The notes beneath the pieces were generated by a model. That model had not been told where the DNA came from, searched no databases, and worked only from the letters and a program-made list of their open reading frames with translations. The position numbers and the translations under genes are program-made. DNA of 64,000 bases from Halomonas sp. THAF5a (lineage in GTDB: Bacteria; Pseudomonadota; Gammaproteobacteria; Pseudomonadales; Halomonadaceae): assembly GCF_009363755.1 (NCBI RefSeq), contig NZ_CP045417.1:744001-808000 (forward strand), read 5' to 3'. Below are positions 8,318 through 16,407 of the stretch, piece after piece. The stretch's first letter is position 1; each line of letters starts with the position of its first letter.

Positions 8318-10222
8318 ATGGATGTGGAACTGCTGGAGATCCGCCAGCACATGGGGCGCTTCCCGCCCTTCGAGGGGCTCTCCGACGACCTGCTCGACGA
8401 GGTGGCCGGCCAGGTCGAGGTGGCCTACTTCAAGGCCGGCAGCGACGTCCTGACCCTCGACCAGGAGGTGCACGACTTCTGCTACATCCGCAGCGGCGCG
8501 GTGGAGGTCTATCGCCGCGGGGGCGAGCTCTACAACCGCCTCGGCGAGGGCGACATCTTCGGCCACTTCAGCCTGCTGCGAAACCGCCGCGCCCGCTTCC
8601 CCGCCAAGGCGATGGAAGACACCCTGATCTACTTCATCCCCGAGGCGGTCTTCTACCAGCTCTGCGAGGCGGACGAGCACTTCGCCGACTTCGTCGAGGT
8701 GGAGCGCCCGCGGCTCGAGTCGACGGTGGAGGAGCACAAGAAGCAGAACGACATGATGATTACCCGGGTGCGCAAGCTGGTGTCCCGCTACCCGGTGATG
8801 GTGGAGGCCAGCACCACCGTCCAGGAGGCCGCCCGGCTGATCAGCGACTACCAGGCCTCGGCGGTGCTGGTGCTCGACGCGCCCGGCGACAACCCCCGCT
8901 ACACCTTCCGCGACAGCGAGGGGCGGGCCTGGCAGGTCAAGGGCATCCTCACCGACAGCGACTTCCGCACCCGGGTGGTGGCCGAGGGGCGTCCCGCCGA
9001 CACCCCGGTAGGGGAGGTGATCGCCCACCAGCTGATCGCCGTGCAGTCCGACGAGTCGGTGCACGAGGCGATGCTCTGCATGCTGCGCAACAACATCCAC
9101 CACCTGCCGGTGATGCACCGCCGCTCGCCGGTCGGCATCGTCCACCTCTCCGACATCATCCGCTACGAGACCCAGTCGAGCCTCTACCTGGTCAGCAACA
9201 TCTTCCACCAGTCCAGCAGCGAGGGGCTCGCCCGGCTGACGCCCGACGTCAACGCGGCCTTCGTGCGCCTGGTCGAGGAGGGCGCCGACTCGCGGATGAT
9301 CGGCGTGGCGCTCTCCACCATCGGGCGCAGCCTGTCGCGGCGCCTGCTGGAGCTGGCCGAGGCCGAGCTGGGGCCGCCGCCGGTACCCTACTGCCTGATG
9401 GCCCTGGGCTCCATGGCGCGCAACGAGCAGTCCATCGTCACCGACCAGGACAACGCCCTGGTGCTCTCCGACGACTTCGACCCCGAGCAGCACGACGACT
9501 ACTTCCTGGCGCTCGCCACGCGCCTGAGCGACGGCCTGGCGGCCTGTGGCTACGCCTACTGCAAGGGCGACATCATGGCCACCAACCCGCGCTGGCGTCA
9601 GCCGCTCGCGGTCTGGAAGCGCTACTTCCGCGAGTGGATCCAGGAGCCCACCCCGGAGCGGCTGCTGCACAGCTCGATCTTCTTCGACCTGGACACCGTC
9701 TTCGGCGACAACCCGCTCGTCGAGCAGCTCCAGGACCTGGTCGCCGAGCTCGCGCCCAGGCACCCGCGCTTCCTCGCCTCCATGGCGCGCAACGCCCTGG
9801 GCCGCACCCCGCCCTTGGGCTTCTTCCGCACCTTCGTGATGGAGAAGGACGGCAAGCACAACAACTCGATCAACCTCAAGCGCCGGGGCACCGCGCCGAT
9901 GGTCGACCTGATCCGCGTCCACGCCCTGGCCTGCGGGTCCCGCGCCCAGAACAGCTTCGAGCGCCTGGAGGACATCGATCGCACCCAGCTGCTGGCCCCG
10001 GGCGTCAGCGACCGGTTGCGCTACGCCCTGGAGTTTCTCAGCATGTCGCGGATTCGCCACCAGGTGATCGACCTGCAGCATGAACTGGCGCCGGACAACA
10101 ACATCGAGCCGGAGAACGTCTCCGACACCGAGCGCCACAACCTCAAGGATGCTTTCCAGGTGCTGAGCAACGCCCAGAAGTTCCTCAAGTTCCGCTACCC
10201 CATGCCGTCGCGGTCGCGCTGA
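8318..10222 (+). CDS. cyclic-nucleotide-binding / CBS / DUF294 putative nucleotidyltransferase
   Basis: Cytoplasmic regulatory protein, 634 residues. In order: a cNMP-binding-like domain (about 10-125, FPPFEGLSDDLLDEVA and GDIFGHFSLL), a CBS-domain pair (about 150-290, with LTDSDFRTRVV and HLPVMHR), a DUF294 nucleotidyltransferase-like domain with a GlnD-type motif GSMARNEQSIVTDQDNALV (about 365-385), and the DUF294 C-terminal domain. By analogy with GlnD it may nucleotidylate a partner, which is unknown. The start at 8318 begins the cNMP-binding fold and has GGAG just upstream. It is separated by one base from the exonuclease gene, a pairing common in halomonads and pseudomonads. Confidence 0.85.
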   Translation: MDVELLEIRQHMGRFPPFEGLSDDLLDEVAGQVEVAYFKAGSDVLTLDQEVHDFCYIRSGAVEVYRRGGELYNRLGEGDIFGHFSLLRNRRARFPAKAMEDTLIYFIPEAVFYQLCEADEHFADFVEVERPRLESTVEEHKKQNDMMITRVRKLVSRYPVMVEASTTVQEAARLISDYQASAVLVLDAPGDNPRYTFRDSEGRAWQVKGILTDSDFRTRVVAEGRPADTPVGEVIAHQLIAVQSDESVHEAMLCMLRNNIHHLPVMHRRSPVGIVHLSDIIRYETQSSLYLVSNIFHQSSSEGLARLTPDVNAAFVRLVEEGADSRMIGVALSTIGRSLSRRLLELAEAELGPPPVPYCLMALGSMARNEQSIVTDQDNALVLSDDFDPEQHDDYFLALATRLSDGLAACGYAYCKGDIMATNPRWRQPLAVWKRYFREWIQEPTPERLLHSSIFFDLDTVFGDNPLVEQLQDLVAELAPRHPRFLASMARNALGRTPPLGFFRTFVMEKDGKHNNSINLKRRGTAPMVDLIRVHALACGSRAQNSFERLEDIDRTQLLAPGVSDRLRYALEFLSMSRIRHQVIDLQHELAPDNNIEPENVSDTERHNLKDAFQVLSNAQKFLKFRYPMPSRSR

Positions 10223-10223
10223 G

Positions 10224-10949
10224 ATGCGCCTTCCCCGAGGCAGGCGCCCCCCGGCGGTGCCGGGCTGGCCGGAGTACCTGGCGAAGCGGGCCACGCTCGC
10301 CCAGGACCCCCTGCTGGCGCGCTTCTTCGCCACCGGGATGCCGGGGCCGGAGACGCCCATCGGCGAGGCGCCCATGGTCGCCCTGGACATGGAGACCACC
10401 GGGCTCGACGAGCGGCGCCACGCCATCGTCAGCATCGGCCTGGTGCCCTTCACCCTGGGGCGCATCCACCTGGCCGAGCGGCGCTACTGGGTGCTGCGCC
10501 CGCCCCGGCCCCTGAACGCCCAGTCGGTGACCTTCCACCACATCACCCATTCGGACATCGCCGGCGCCCCCGACCTCAACGAGATCCTCGAGGAGCTCCT
10601 CGCGGCCATCGCCGGCCGCCTGATGGTGGTTCACTACCGCCATATCGAGCGCCCCTTCCTGGAGGCCGCGGTGAAGGCGCGCCGGGGCGAGGGGCTGATG
10701 TGCCCGGTCATCGACACCATGTCGCTGGAGGCGCGCTGGCATCGTCAGTCGCTGCTGGCGCGCTTCAAGCGCTGGATCGGCCGGCCGCCGGCCTCCATCC
10801 GCCTCTACGACAGCCGTGCCCGCTACGGCCTGCCGGTCTACTCGGGCCATCACGCCCTGATCGACGCCCTGGCCACCGCCGAGCTGCTGCAGGCCCAGGT
10901 GGCCACCCACTTCACGCCCGAGACGCCGGTGGGCGAGCTGTGGAGCTAG
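10224..10949 (+). CDS. DnaQ-like 3'-5' exonuclease
   Basis: DEDD-superfamily exonuclease of 241 residues, translationally linked to the DUF294 protein. Exo I is LDMETTGLD with Asp55 and Glu57. Exo III is GHHALIDAL, an H-x4-D arrangement of the DEDDh class. Exo II reads HYRHIERPFL, where the usual Asp of the N-x2-FD-x2-FL pattern is replaced by Glu and the Asn by Tyr. Activity is therefore plausible but the metal site is altered. The N-terminal 50 residues are a non-catalytic extension. The target nucleic acid is unknown; strict coupling suggests it works with the DUF294 protein. Confidence 0.85.
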   Translation: MRLPRGRRPPAVPGWPEYLAKRATLAQDPLLARFFATGMPGPETPIGEAPMVALDMETTGLDERRHAIVSIGLVPFTLGRIHLAERRYWVLRPPRPLNAQSVTFHHITHSDIAGAPDLNEILEELLAAIAGRLMVVHYRHIERPFLEAAVKARRGEGLMCPVIDTMSLEARWHRQSLLARFKRWIGRPPASIRLYDSRARYGLPVYSGHHALIDALATAELLQAQVATHFTPETPVGELWS

Positions 10950-11006
10950 CCTGATCCCGCCCCGAGAGGCCGGTGGAGATCCCGATGCCAGACATGACAT
11001 CCAGAC

Positions 11007-11040
11007 ACGAAGAAGGCGGCCCGAGGGCCGCCTTCTTCGT
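11007..11040. terminator. bidirectional terminator between exonuclease and BCCT genes
   Basis: A 15-bp perfect stem (ACGAAGAAGGCGGCC and its complement) with loop CGAG. The outer part of each arm is A-rich on the left and T-rich on the right, so it can serve both converging genes. Confidence 0.85.
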
Positions 11041-11088
11041 GTTGGCCGGCGCGTGCCACCGGGCCGCGCGCCGGGATGAGCGTGGCCG

Positions 11089-12762
11089 TCAGGCGCCGCG
11101 GGGCTCGCTCATCAGGCCCTTGACGATCGCGTAGCAGCCCACCAGCAGCACGATGGTGAAGGGCAGGCCGGTGGTCAGGGCGGCCGTCTGCAGGGCGCCG
11201 AGGCCGCCGCCGAGCAGCAGCGCGATGGCCAGCGCCCCCTCGATCAGCGCCCAGAAGATGCGCTGGGGCTTCGGCGCATCGACCTTGCCGCCGGCGGTGA
11301 TGGAGTCGATCACCAGCGAGCCGGAGTCGGAGGAGGTCACGAAGAACACGATGACCAGCACGATCCCGACGAAGGAGGTGATCGTGGTCAGCGGCAGGGT
11401 CTCGAGCATGGTGAACAGCTGCAGCTCGAGCGCGGCATCCTGCACCTTGGTGATGCCCTGGTTGACCACCTGGTCGATGGCGGTGGTGCCGAAGGCGGTC
11501 ATCCACACCACCGAGGCCAGCGACGGCACCAGCAGCACGGCGATCAGGAACTCACGCACGGTGCGGCCGCGGCTGACGCGGGCGATGAACATGCCGACGA
11601 AGGGCGACCAGGCGATCCACCAGGCCCAGTAGAAGGCGGTCCAGCCCTGGCTGAAGTTGGCATCCTCGCGCCCGAAGGGCATCGACAGCGCGGGCAGGTT
11701 CTGCACATAGCCCAGCAGGTTGTCGAACACGCCGGTGGCGATCATCAGCGTCGGGCCGACGGCGATCACGAAGGCCAGCAGCAGGAAGGCCAGCGCCATG
11801 TTGATCTGCGACAGGCGCTGCACGCCCTTGTCCACCCCCAGCATGATCGAGCCCAGCGCGACCACGGTGATGCCCATGATCAGCAGGATCAGGGTGGTGT
11901 TGGTGTCGGGAATGCCGAACAGGTAGTGGAGACCCGCGGACGCCTGGGTGGCGCCGAGGCCCAGCGAGGTGGTCAGGCCGAACAGGGTGGCGAAGACCGC
12001 CAGGATATCGATCACATGGCCCGGCCAGCCCCAGACGCGCTCCCCGAGGATCGGGTAGAAGATCGAGCGCATGGTCAGCGGCAGGCCCTTGTTGTAGGCG
12101 AAGATCGCCAGCGACAGGCCGACGATGGCATAGGCGCCCCAGGGGTGCAGGCCCCAGTGGAAGATGGTCGCGGCCATGGAGAGATCGATGGCGGCGGCCT
12201 GATCGCCCGCGGCGGCGCCCAGCGGCGCCCAGTCGGTGCGCACCCCGTCCTCGACGGTGGTGCCGCCCATGGCGGTGCCGAAGTGCGTCAGCGGTTCCGA
12301 GACGCCATAGAACATCAGGCCGATGCCCATGCCCGCGGCGAACAGCATCGCGAACCACCCCAGGTAGCCGAAGTCGGGCGTGGCGTTGGCGCCGCCGATG
12401 CGTACCCTGGCCAGTGGCGTGAAGATCAGCACGATCGCCAGCACCACGAAGACGTTGGCGCCCAGCAGGAAGACCCAGCTCAGGTTGGTGGTCAGGAAGC
12501 TGAACATCGCATTGAAGATCGGCTCCATCTGGTCCTGGAGGGCCAGGGTGGTGATCACGAAGAACAGGATCACCAGCGAGGAGAAGAGGAAGACCTTGCC
12601 GTGCAGGTCCACGTCGATCCCCAGGGGGGATGCGGTGATGTTGTCCTGACCGATCACGTAGTCGGTATCGATCAGGTTGGCCGCGCCTTCGGGCGCCGGA
12701 ATCCCCTCGATGCCGTTGTCTTCCGGCACCTTGGGGTTGCCGTCGTTGGGTTGTGTAGCCAC
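11089..12762 (-). CDS. BCCT-family betaine/choline/carnitine transporter
   Basis: Secondary carrier for quaternary-ammonium osmolytes in the inner membrane, 557 residues and about 12 membrane segments. The glycine-rich substrate segment AAGMGIGLMFYGVSEPL and the aromatic cage helix FYWAWWIAWSPFVGMFIARV are intact. GMGIGLMFYG resembles the sodium-coupled BetP/OpuD-type glycine betaine carriers. The roughly 45-residue N-terminal tail is acidic, while the C-terminal tail is very short (ending EPRGA), lacking the long basic osmosensing tail of BetP. It lies 46 bases downstream of the Usp-like gene, probably in one transcript. Confidence 0.9.
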   Translation of the reverse strand: MATQPNDGNPKVPEDNGIEGIPAPEGAANLIDTDYVIGQDNITASPLGIDVDLHGKVFLFSSLVILFFVITTLALQDQMEPIFNAMFSFLTTNLSWVFLLGANVFVVLAIVLIFTPLARVRIGGANATPDFGYLGWFAMLFAAGMGIGLMFYGVSEPLTHFGTAMGGTTVEDGVRTDWAPLGAAAGDQAAAIDLSMAATIFHWGLHPWGAYAIVGLSLAIFAYNKGLPLTMRSIFYPILGERVWGWPGHVIDILAVFATLFGLTTSLGLGATQASAGLHYLFGIPDTNTTLILLIMGITVVALGSIMLGVDKGVQRLSQINMALAFLLLAFVIAVGPTLMIATGVFDNLLGYVQNLPALSMPFGREDANFSQGWTAFYWAWWIAWSPFVGMFIARVSRGRTVREFLIAVLLVPSLASVVWMTAFGTTAIDQVVNQGITKVQDAALELQLFTMLETLPLTTITSFVGIVLVIVFFVTSSDSGSLVIDSITAGGKVDAPKPQRIFWALIEGALAIALLLGGGLGALQTAALTTGLPFTIVLLVGCYAIVKGLMSEPRGA

Positions 12763-12808
12763 TAGACGTCTCCCTTGCGGTTATCGATGGGTGTGAGTCT
12801 TGTCGCGG

Positions 12809-13237
12809 TTACTCGCCGGCGCCCGGGCGCACCAGGAAGACCGAGGCCTTGGTGTGCGTCGCCACCTTGCCCCCGTGGGAGGGGATGACCGCATCCACGT
12901 GCTTGGGCGGATGGGTCGGCATGACCACCAGGTCGGCCCCCACCTCATCGATGGCCTTGATGAGGTCGTCGTCGAGGTCGGCGATGGGGTCGGGGCTGAC
13001 GATGGTGTGGGTGCTGACCGGCTGGCCGTGGACCTTGGCGCGCTCCTGGGCGAAGGCCTCGAGCTTCCGGGTGTACTCCTCCGGCGTGCGGGCCACGGCG
13101 CCGGGCGTGGCGGCGGTGATGCCGACGTAGCAGACTTCCGCGCCGTAGTGCTTCGCCTGGTCGGCGACGATCCTCAGCGATGGCTCGATCACGTCGAGGT
13201 GGGCCAGGTCCACGGGGACCATGATCTTCTTGAACAT
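12809..13237 (-). CDS. universal stress protein (UspA-like), non-canonical ATP loop
   Basis: 142-residue Usp-fold protein: MFKKIMVPVDLAHLD at the N-terminus, ADLVVMPTH and a final KASVFLVRPG strand. The ATG at 13237 is used because AGGAGG lies just upstream and the Usp fold starts there; an in-frame codon 12 residues earlier has no support. The usual ATP-binding pattern G-x2-G-x9-G-S/T after the fourth strand is not present (PTHPPKHVDAVIPSHGGKV instead), so it may not bind ATP as classical members do. It precedes the BCCT gene in the same direction. In Halomonas elongata a Usp protein (TeaD) regulates the ectoine TRAP transporter, so a role in carrier control is a reasonable inference. Confidence 0.8.
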   Translation of the reverse strand: MFKKIMVPVDLAHLDVIEPSLRIVADQAKHYGAEVCYVGITAATPGAVARTPEEYTRKLEAFAQERAKVHGQPVSTHTIVSPDPIADLDDDLIKAIDEVGADLVVMPTHPPKHVDAVIPSHGGKVATHTKASVFLVRPGAGE

Positions 13238-13540
13238 GCCTGCGCTCCTCCTGATGGGGTCGGCTGTCTTCACGTCAAGTGTGGACGGTCAAGGGGGTTT
13301 GGGCTCGGGCCGCTTTCAACGTAGCCTGCCGTCGATCGGCGCCTAGCCTACACCATCGGCCTATCAAGCGTCTGCGAATCGCGACAAGACGTGTGTCCAA
13401 CAGGGCATTTTAATCAAGTGAGAGGCGTCTGATAACCGCGGGGCATCGCCCGGGGCCGGGCCCACCAACGACAGGGGGGGAGCCCGGCTGGGCTCCCCCC
13501 CTGGTCGCTCAGGCGTCAGCGGGTGACGATGCGGCGCGCA
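13238..13540. other. intergenic region upstream of the Usp-BCCT unit
   Basis: 303 bases without a gene. It holds the terminator of the osmolyte ABC operon (13472-13503) and presumably the promoter of the Usp-BCCT unit. A locally AT-richer stretch around 13405-13420 (CATTTTAATCAAG) is a candidate promoter segment, but I cannot assign -10/-35 boxes. Confidence 0.5.
13472..13503 (-). terminator. terminator of the osmolyte ABC operon
   Basis: A 14-bp perfect stem (CAGGGGGGGAGCCC / GGGCTCCCCCCCTG) with a GGCT loop, placed just after the stop of the last binding-protein gene. The T-tract on the minus strand is poor. Confidence 0.7.
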
Positions 13541-14404
13541 TCAGCTCTCCGCCGGCAGCCACGCCTGCACCACGTCCTGGTTCTCCTCGACCCACTGCTT
13601 GGCGTTCTCGTAGGGGTCGGAGTCTTCCTCCTGGTTCATCAGCATGACCTCGCCCATCTGCTCCGGGGTCCACTCGAAGGCGTCCAGGATGGCGTAGGCC
13701 TCCGGCATGTCCTCCTCGAGCCCCTGGCGCACCACGGTGTCGATCTCCTCGGCGCCGCCGTAGACGTTCTGCGGGTCCTCCAGGTACTTGAGATCCCAGC
13801 GGGCGAACATCCAGTGCGGCGTCCAGCCGGTCACCACGATCGGCTCGCCGTTGTCGATGGCGGTCTGCAGGGCCGCGGTCATGGTGGCGCCGCTGCCGCT
13901 CTGCAGGTCGAGGTCCAGCTCGTAGGCGTCGATCACGTCCTCGGTGAGGCCCATCAGGCCGGCGCCCGGATCGATGCCGGTGATCTTGCCGTCCAGCGCG
14001 TCGGCGTGGTCGTTCAGGTCGGGGATGGCCGTCATGTCGCTATCGGCCGGCACCACCAGGCCGAGCTTGGTGCCCTCGAGGTTGGCACCGAGGTTCTCGA
14101 TCTGGTCGCCCAAGCGCTCGTAGTAGTCGGCGTGGGTGGTCGGCAGCCAGGCGGTGGTCATGGCATCGGCGTCGCCGGTGGCCACGGCCTGCCACATGGC
14201 GGCGGCGGACAGCGAGGTCATCTCGACATCGAAGCCGGCCTGCTCCAGGACGGCACGCATCACGTTGGTGGAGGCCACGGCGTCGGACCATTCGACGTAG
14301 GAGAGATGGACGGTGCCCTTGTCCTGGGCCTGGGCGGTGGCCACGGTCAGGCCGGCGCCGGCGATCAGGGCCAGGCCGGCGAGGCGCGTCAGTTGCTTCG
14401 GCAT
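13541..14404 (-). CDS. glycine betaine/choline ABC transporter substrate-binding protein, second copy
   Basis: Periplasmic OpuAC/ProX-type binding protein, 287 residues from the ATG at 14404 (GGAAG lies 8 bases upstream); upstream in-frame ATGs are less well placed. The signal peptide MPKQLTRLAGLALIAGAGL is cut near AQAQ. Family landmarks are SYVEWSDAVASTNVM, AWLPTTHADY, GIDPGAGLM and GWTPHWMFARWDLKYL, which supply the tryptophans expected around a quaternary ammonium group. It is very similar throughout to the protein encoded just upstream, differing most in the 110-160 segment, and looks like a tandem duplicate with changed specificity or affinity. Confidence 0.9.
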   Translation of the reverse strand: MPKQLTRLAGLALIAGAGLTVATAQAQDKGTVHLSYVEWSDAVASTNVMRAVLEQAGFDVEMTSLSAAAMWQAVATGDADAMTTAWLPTTHADYYERLGDQIENLGANLEGTKLGLVVPADSDMTAIPDLNDHADALDGKITGIDPGAGLMGLTEDVIDAYELDLDLQSGSGATMTAALQTAIDNGEPIVVTGWTPHWMFARWDLKYLEDPQNVYGGAEEIDTVVRQGLEEDMPEAYAILDAFEWTPEQMGEVMLMNQEEDSDPYENAKQWVEENQDVVQAWLPAES

Positions 14405-14522
14405 TGTCACTGCTTCCATGTGGGGTGTGCTCATAAGGATGCTGAGACTGCCCGGCAGTTGCAAACGTGGCCGTCAACGGCGGTGCCGTGTGCCCGGGGA
14501 GTCAGCATCAGGCCAAGAGAAA

Positions 14523-14548
14523 GGGGAGAGCCCGGTCGGACTCTCCCC
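14523..14548 (-). other. hairpin between the two binding-protein genes
   Basis: An 8-bp stem GGGGAGAG / CTCTCCCC with a partly pairing 10-base loop, directly after the first binding-protein stop. It could be a terminator or a transcript-stabilising stem-loop separating the copies. Confidence 0.6.
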
Positions 14549-14597
14549 CTCTCATTCAGGCGTTTCAGGCGTCACGGGGTGACGGCGCGGCGGCGGA

Positions 14598-15476
14598 TCA
14601 GCCTTCCGCCGGCAGCCACGCCTGGACCACGTCCTGGTTGTCCGCGACCCACTGCTTGGCCACCTCATAGGGGTCGGCGTCCTCGGCCTGGTTCCCCAGC
14701 ATGACCTCGCCCATCTGCTCCGGGGTCCACTCGAAGGCATCCAGGATGGCGTAGGCCCCCGGCAGATCCTCTTCCAGGCCATCGCGAGCGATGGTGTGGA
14801 TCTGCTCGGCACCGCCGTAGACGTTCTTCGGGTCCTCGAGGTACTTGAGGTCCCAGCGAGCGAACATCCAGTGCGGGGTCCAGCTGGTGACCACGATGTC
14901 TTCCTGGTTGTCCAGGGCGCTGTCCAGGGCGGCGGTCATGGTGGCGCCGCTGCCGCTCTGCAGGTCCATCTTCTCGAGATCGTAGTCCTCGACCACCTGC
15001 TCGGTGAGGCTCATCAGGCCGGCGCCCGGGTCGATGCCGGTGATGGTGCCGTCGAAGGTGTCGGCGTTGGCGTCGAGCTCGGCGATAGAGTCGACGTCGG
15101 TGTAGGCCGGCACGACCAGCCCCAGCTTGGTGCCGTCCAGGTTGACGCCCAGGTCGACGACGTCATCGCTGACCCGCTCCAGGTAGTCGGCGTGGGTCGT
15201 CGGCAGCCAGGCGGCCACGATGGCGTCGGCATCGCCCGATGCCACGGCCTGCCACATGGCGGCGGCGGAAAGGGAGGTCATCTCGACCTCGTAGCCGGCC
15301 TGCTCCAGCACGACGCGCACGACGTTGGTGGAGGCGACTTCGGAGGCCCACTCCACGTAGGCCAGCTCGACGGTGCCCTTCTCCTCGGCCTGAGCGGTGC
15401 CGGCCACGAGGCCGGTGCCGGCGATCAGGGCGAGGCTGGCGAAACGGATGCGGCGGCTAAGCGGTTGCTGAGTCAT
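14598..15476 (-). CDS. glycine betaine/choline ABC transporter substrate-binding protein, first copy
   Basis: Periplasmic OpuAC-type binding protein, 292 residues from the ATG at 15476, which has GAAGGA upstream; the longer open frame before it is not signal-peptide-like. The signal peptide follows SRRIRFASLALIAGTGLV and is cut near TAQAEE. It shares AYVEWASEVASTNVVR, AWLPTTHADYLERV, GIDPGAGLMSLTE and SWTPHWMFARWDLKYL with its neighbour. It follows the permease gene after a stem-loop, in the usual ATPase-permease-binding protein order of ProU/OpuA-like systems. Confidence 0.9.
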   Translation of the reverse strand: MTQQPLSRRIRFASLALIAGTGLVAGTAQAEEKGTVELAYVEWASEVASTNVVRVVLEQAGYEVEMTSLSAAAMWQAVASGDADAIVAAWLPTTHADYLERVSDDVVDLGVNLDGTKLGLVVPAYTDVDSIAELDANADTFDGTITGIDPGAGLMSLTEQVVEDYDLEKMDLQSGSGATMTAALDSALDNQEDIVVTSWTPHWMFARWDLKYLEDPKNVYGGAEQIHTIARDGLEEDLPGAYAILDAFEWTPEQMGEVMLGNQAEDADPYEVAKQWVADNQDVVQAWLPAEG

Positions 15477-15515
15477 CTGTTGTCCTTCTTTCGCGTGTGA
15501 ATCGAATAGCCTGAA

Positions 15516-15545
15516 GCGCCACCCCCATGCTTTCAAGGGTGGCGC
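15516..15545 (-). other. intercistronic stem-loop between permease and binding-protein genes
   Basis: A 9-bp stem GCGCCACCC / GGGTGGCGC with a 12-base loop in the gap between the permease stop and the first binding-protein start. It is likely to affect relative expression of binding protein and permease. Confidence 0.55.
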
Positions 15546-15567
15546 CTCCACGACAGGCGTCGCGTTA

Positions 15568-16407
15568 TCAGCCCTTGCGGCCCTTGCGCAGCGACTGCGT
15601 CACGCGGTCGAGCAGCATGGCCAGGATCACCACGGCGATGCCGGCCTCGAAGCCGTCGCCCGGACGCAGGCGCTGGATGGCGCGCCACACCTCGCTGCCC
15701 AGGCCGTCGGCGCCGATCATGGCGGCGATCACCACCATGGAGAGGGCCAGCATGATGGTCTGGTTGATGCCGGCCATCACCGTGGGCAGCGACAGGGGCA
15801 GCTGGACCTTGAGCAGCTTCTGGCCGCGGGTGGCACCGTAGGCGTCGGCGGCCTCGATCAGCTCCTTGGGTACCTGGCGGATGCCCAGGGTGGTGAAGCG
15901 GATCGCCGGCGGCATGGAGAAGATCACCGTGGCGAAGATCGCCGACACCGAGCCGATGCCGAAGAAGGGGATCGCCGGGATCAGGTAGACGAAGGCCGGC
16001 ATGGTCTGCATGAAGTCGAGCACCGGCATGATCGCCCGGTAGAGCCGCTCGGAGAGCGCCGCGGCGATGCCCACCGGCAGGGCGATGACCACCGCGACCA
16101 GGGTGGCGATCACCACCAGGGTCAGGGTCTCGATCATCGGGTCCCAGAGATCAAGATTCCAGATCAGCGCCATGCCCAGCGCCGCGCCGATGGCCAGGCG
16201 ATGGCTCGACACCCACCAGCACAGGCCGACGATGATCAGCAGCAGGGCCCAGGGCGGCAGCCAGAAGAGGGCGTCGTTGAGCCCATCGATGCCGGTCTGG
16301 GTGACCCGCGAGATGCCGCGGGTGACGCCGGAGTACTCGGTGGTCAGCCAGTCGAGACCGCCTTCGATCCACTGGCCCAGGGGGATGCTCGGGATTTCGA
16401 TAGCCAT
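15568..16407 (-). CDS. proW: osmolyte ABC transporter permease (ProW-like)
   Basis: Inner-membrane permease of the glycine betaine/proline betaine ABC transporter, 279 residues with about six membrane segments. The binding-protein-dependent transport motif is EAADAYGATRGQKLLKVQLP, where the cytoplasmic coupling helix contacts the ATPase. FMQTMPAFVYLIPAIPFFGIG is characteristic of ProW/OpuAB. Its start overlaps the stop of the ATPase gene by one base (TAATG), so the two are translationally coupled. Confidence 0.92.
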   Translation of the reverse strand: MAIEIPSIPLGQWIEGGLDWLTTEYSGVTRGISRVTQTGIDGLNDALFWLPPWALLLIIVGLCWWVSSHRLAIGAALGMALIWNLDLWDPMIETLTLVVIATLVAVVIALPVGIAAALSERLYRAIMPVLDFMQTMPAFVYLIPAIPFFGIGSVSAIFATVIFSMPPAIRFTTLGIRQVPKELIEAADAYGATRGQKLLKVQLPLSLPTVMAGINQTIMLALSMVVIAAMIGADGLGSEVWRAIQRLRPGDGFEAGIAVVILAMLLDRVTQSLRKGRKG

